A stretch of DNA of 5,634 bases from Candidatus Competibacteraceae bacterium (GTDB lineage: Bacteria; Pseudomonadota; Gammaproteobacteria; Competibacterales; Competibacteraceae). This document shows positions 4,517-5,634 of this stretch, piece by piece (position 1 is the stretch's first letter; every line of letters starts with the position of its first letter). The stretch covers positions 1 to 5,634 of the forward strand of contig JAGRHM010000607.1 in NCBI GenBank assembly GCA_020445005.1, given 5' to 3'. Position numbers and translations under genes: made by a program. The notes below the pieces were generated by a model. It did not search any database, was not told where the DNA came from, and was given only the letters and a program-made list of their open reading frames with translations.

Positions 4517-5634
4517 TCAAGATGACGTTCGTCCATATAATTCTAGCAAGTGCCGATAGTGCCCCGCGACTTGCGGGCCGACCTGCTCCCAGCGAAACCG
4601 CCAGCGCCAGCATCCGTCGGCGACTCCGGGTCGATTCATGCGGTGCTCGCCATCAAGCGCCAGCACATCCTGCATTGGAATAATCGCCAAGCGCGCGACG
4701 GAGGCTAGTGCCGCACGCACTAATAATTCCGGCATTTGCTCAGGTTTTCCACCCAGGTAAGCAAACAGGTGATTTCGCGTTTTGGCATCCAGCTCGTTAA
4801 ACCATCCCAGGGTAGTGTTGTTATCATGTGTCCCTGTGTACACCACGGTATTGCGAATGTGATGATGAGGTAGATAAGGATTATCCGCCTCGCCGCCGAA
4901 CGCGAAATGCAGCACTTTCATACCCGGCAGACCATGCGCATCGCGCATGGCTTCTACTTCAGGGGTGATGATCCCTAGGTCCTCGGCGACCAGGGGCAAG
5001 CGGCCAAATTCTTCCCGTAATGCCTTTAGCAAATCATCGCCAGGCGCGGTTTGCCAACGGCCATATGCGGCGGTTTCCGCTTGCGCAGGGATTTCCCAGT
5101 AAGCCTCCAGCCCGCGAAAATGATCGATCCGCAATAGATCGAACTGTGTAAATTGAGTGCGTATGCGTTCTTTCCACCATTGGAAACCGTTACGACGCAT
5201 TGCCTCCCAATCATAATGAGGATTACCCCATAATTGGCCGGTGGCCGAAAAATAATCCGGCGGCACCCCGGCAACCACTTCGCGCTGTCCTTGCTTATCG
5301 AGTAAAAAGGCCTTGCGCTGGGCCCAAACGTCGGCGCTGTCATATCCCACGAATAACGGGATATCGCCGAAAATAAGAATATTGCGTTCGTTAGCGTATT
5401 GTTTGAGTTTGATCCATTGCTGGAAAAACAGGAATTGTTCGAATTTGCGCTGAGCAATGACCTCTGCATATTCCTCCCGCGCCGAAGTCAGGGCCTCAGG
5501 ATGGCGATCGCGCAGCTCGCGTGGCCACTCGCACCAGGCTCGTCGCTTATGTGCTGTGCGGATTGCCTGGTAAAGCGCATAATCATCCAGCCAATGTGCA
5601 TGATGGCGCTGAAAGAGGATATAAGCATCTCGTT
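4517..5634 (-). CDS. malQ: 4-alpha-glucanotransferase (amylomaltase, GH77), C-terminal part
   Basis: MalQ transfers glucan segments between alpha-1,4-glucans in the cytoplasm, feeding maltodextrin and glycogen metabolism. The frame is open from the right edge to the TGA at 4517-4519, giving 371 residues of what is normally a protein of about 500 or more; the start is outside. Visible GH77 blocks: RDAYILFQRHHAHWLDDYAL at the edge; ILIFGDIPLFVGYDSADVWA; GVPPDYFSATGQLWGNPHYDW; LLRIDHFRGLEAYWEIPA with the nucleophile Asp (codon 5123-5125); LPLVAEDLGIITPEV with the acid/base Glu (4982-4984); the transition-state Asp in TGTHDNNTTLGW (4823-4825); and the C-terminal IIPMQDVLAL and RMNRPG. All three catalytic carboxylates are present and no frameshift is seen. 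A GTG at 5348-5350 (V of FVGYDSADV) is an internal valine, not a start. It ends convergent with thiM. Confidence 0.95.
   Translation of the reverse strand, partial: RDAYILFQRHHAHWLDDYALYQAIRTAHKRRAWCEWPRELRDRHPEALTSAREEYAEVIAQRKFEQFLFFQQWIKLKQYANERNILIFGDIPLFVGYDSADVWAQRKAFLLDKQGQREVVAGVPPDYFSATGQLWGNPHYDWEAMRRNGFQWWKERIRTQFTQFDLLRIDHFRGLEAYWEIPAQAETAAYGRWQTAPGDDLLKALREEFGRLPLVAEDLGIITPEVEAMRDAHGLPGMKVLHFAFGGEADNPYLPHHHIRNTVVYTGTHDNNTTLGWFNELDAKTRNHLFAYLGGKPEQMPELLVRAALASVARLAIIPMQDVLALDGEHRMNRPGVADGCWRWRFRWEQVGPQVAGHYRHLLELYGRTSS

Noticed and set aside
5348..5350. GTG as the start of a short malQ
   Set aside because: The same frame continues upstream with conserved GH77 sequence (FGDIPLFVGYDSADVWA) to the window edge, so the GTG encodes an internal valine.
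5026..5469. Long minus-strand open frame overlapping malQ
   Set aside because: It is a shifted-frame shadow of the clearly recognisable GH77 coding sequence, with no family resemblance.
1..5634. Mobile element, CRISPR or defence system as cause of the ercA/PAS rearrangement
   Set aside because: I found no transposase remnant, terminal inverted repeats with target duplication, integrase site or repeat-spacer array. The joint is a direct fusion of two coding sequences.

Overview
The window looks like chromosomal DNA from a gammaproteobacterium, or less likely a betaproteobacterium. It holds b561-family cytochrome, PagL-type outer-membrane lipid A deacylase, ErcA-type iron alcohol dehydrogenase and PAS-GGDEF-EAL sequences, and has mixed, moderate GC. 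The taxonomic call is inference from protein families only; no rRNA or tRNA is present.

Layout. (1) 1-711, minus strand: a di-heme cytochrome b561 followed by the first 33 codons of a nicotinamidase (pncA) that runs off the left edge. (2) 712-1006: a divergent, partly AT-rich intergenic region with several short perfect inverted repeats and one credible sigma70-type promoter pointing right. (3) 1007-2918, plus strand: a gene graveyard. The first ~100 codons of an ErcA-like iron alcohol dehydrogenase are fused, out of frame, to the middle of a PAS domain belonging to a PAS-GGDEF-EAL cyclic-di-GMP protein. Besides the chimeric joint there are three indels: one base near the ercA start, one base after the PAS domain, and an apparent 8-base loss right after the EAL signature. 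No continuous protein can be made. (4) 2978-3568, plus: an intact, secreted PagL-family lipid A deacylase barrel. (5) 3625-4431, plus: an intact hydroxyethylthiazole kinase (thiM). (6) 4517-5634, minus: the C-terminal 371 residues of a 4-alpha-glucanotransferase (malQ, GH77), convergent with thiM. The 85-base gap between them carries a 10-bp tandem duplication and a 9-bp hairpin.

The intact genes are unrelated housekeeping and envelope functions: NAD salvage, membrane electron transfer, lipid A remodelling, thiamine salvage and glycogen/maltodextrin metabolism. I see no defence island, CRISPR array, transposon or new multi-gene system. The most informative part is the decayed ercA'/'PAS-GGDEF-EAL chimera, whose breakpoints can be read at near-base resolution.
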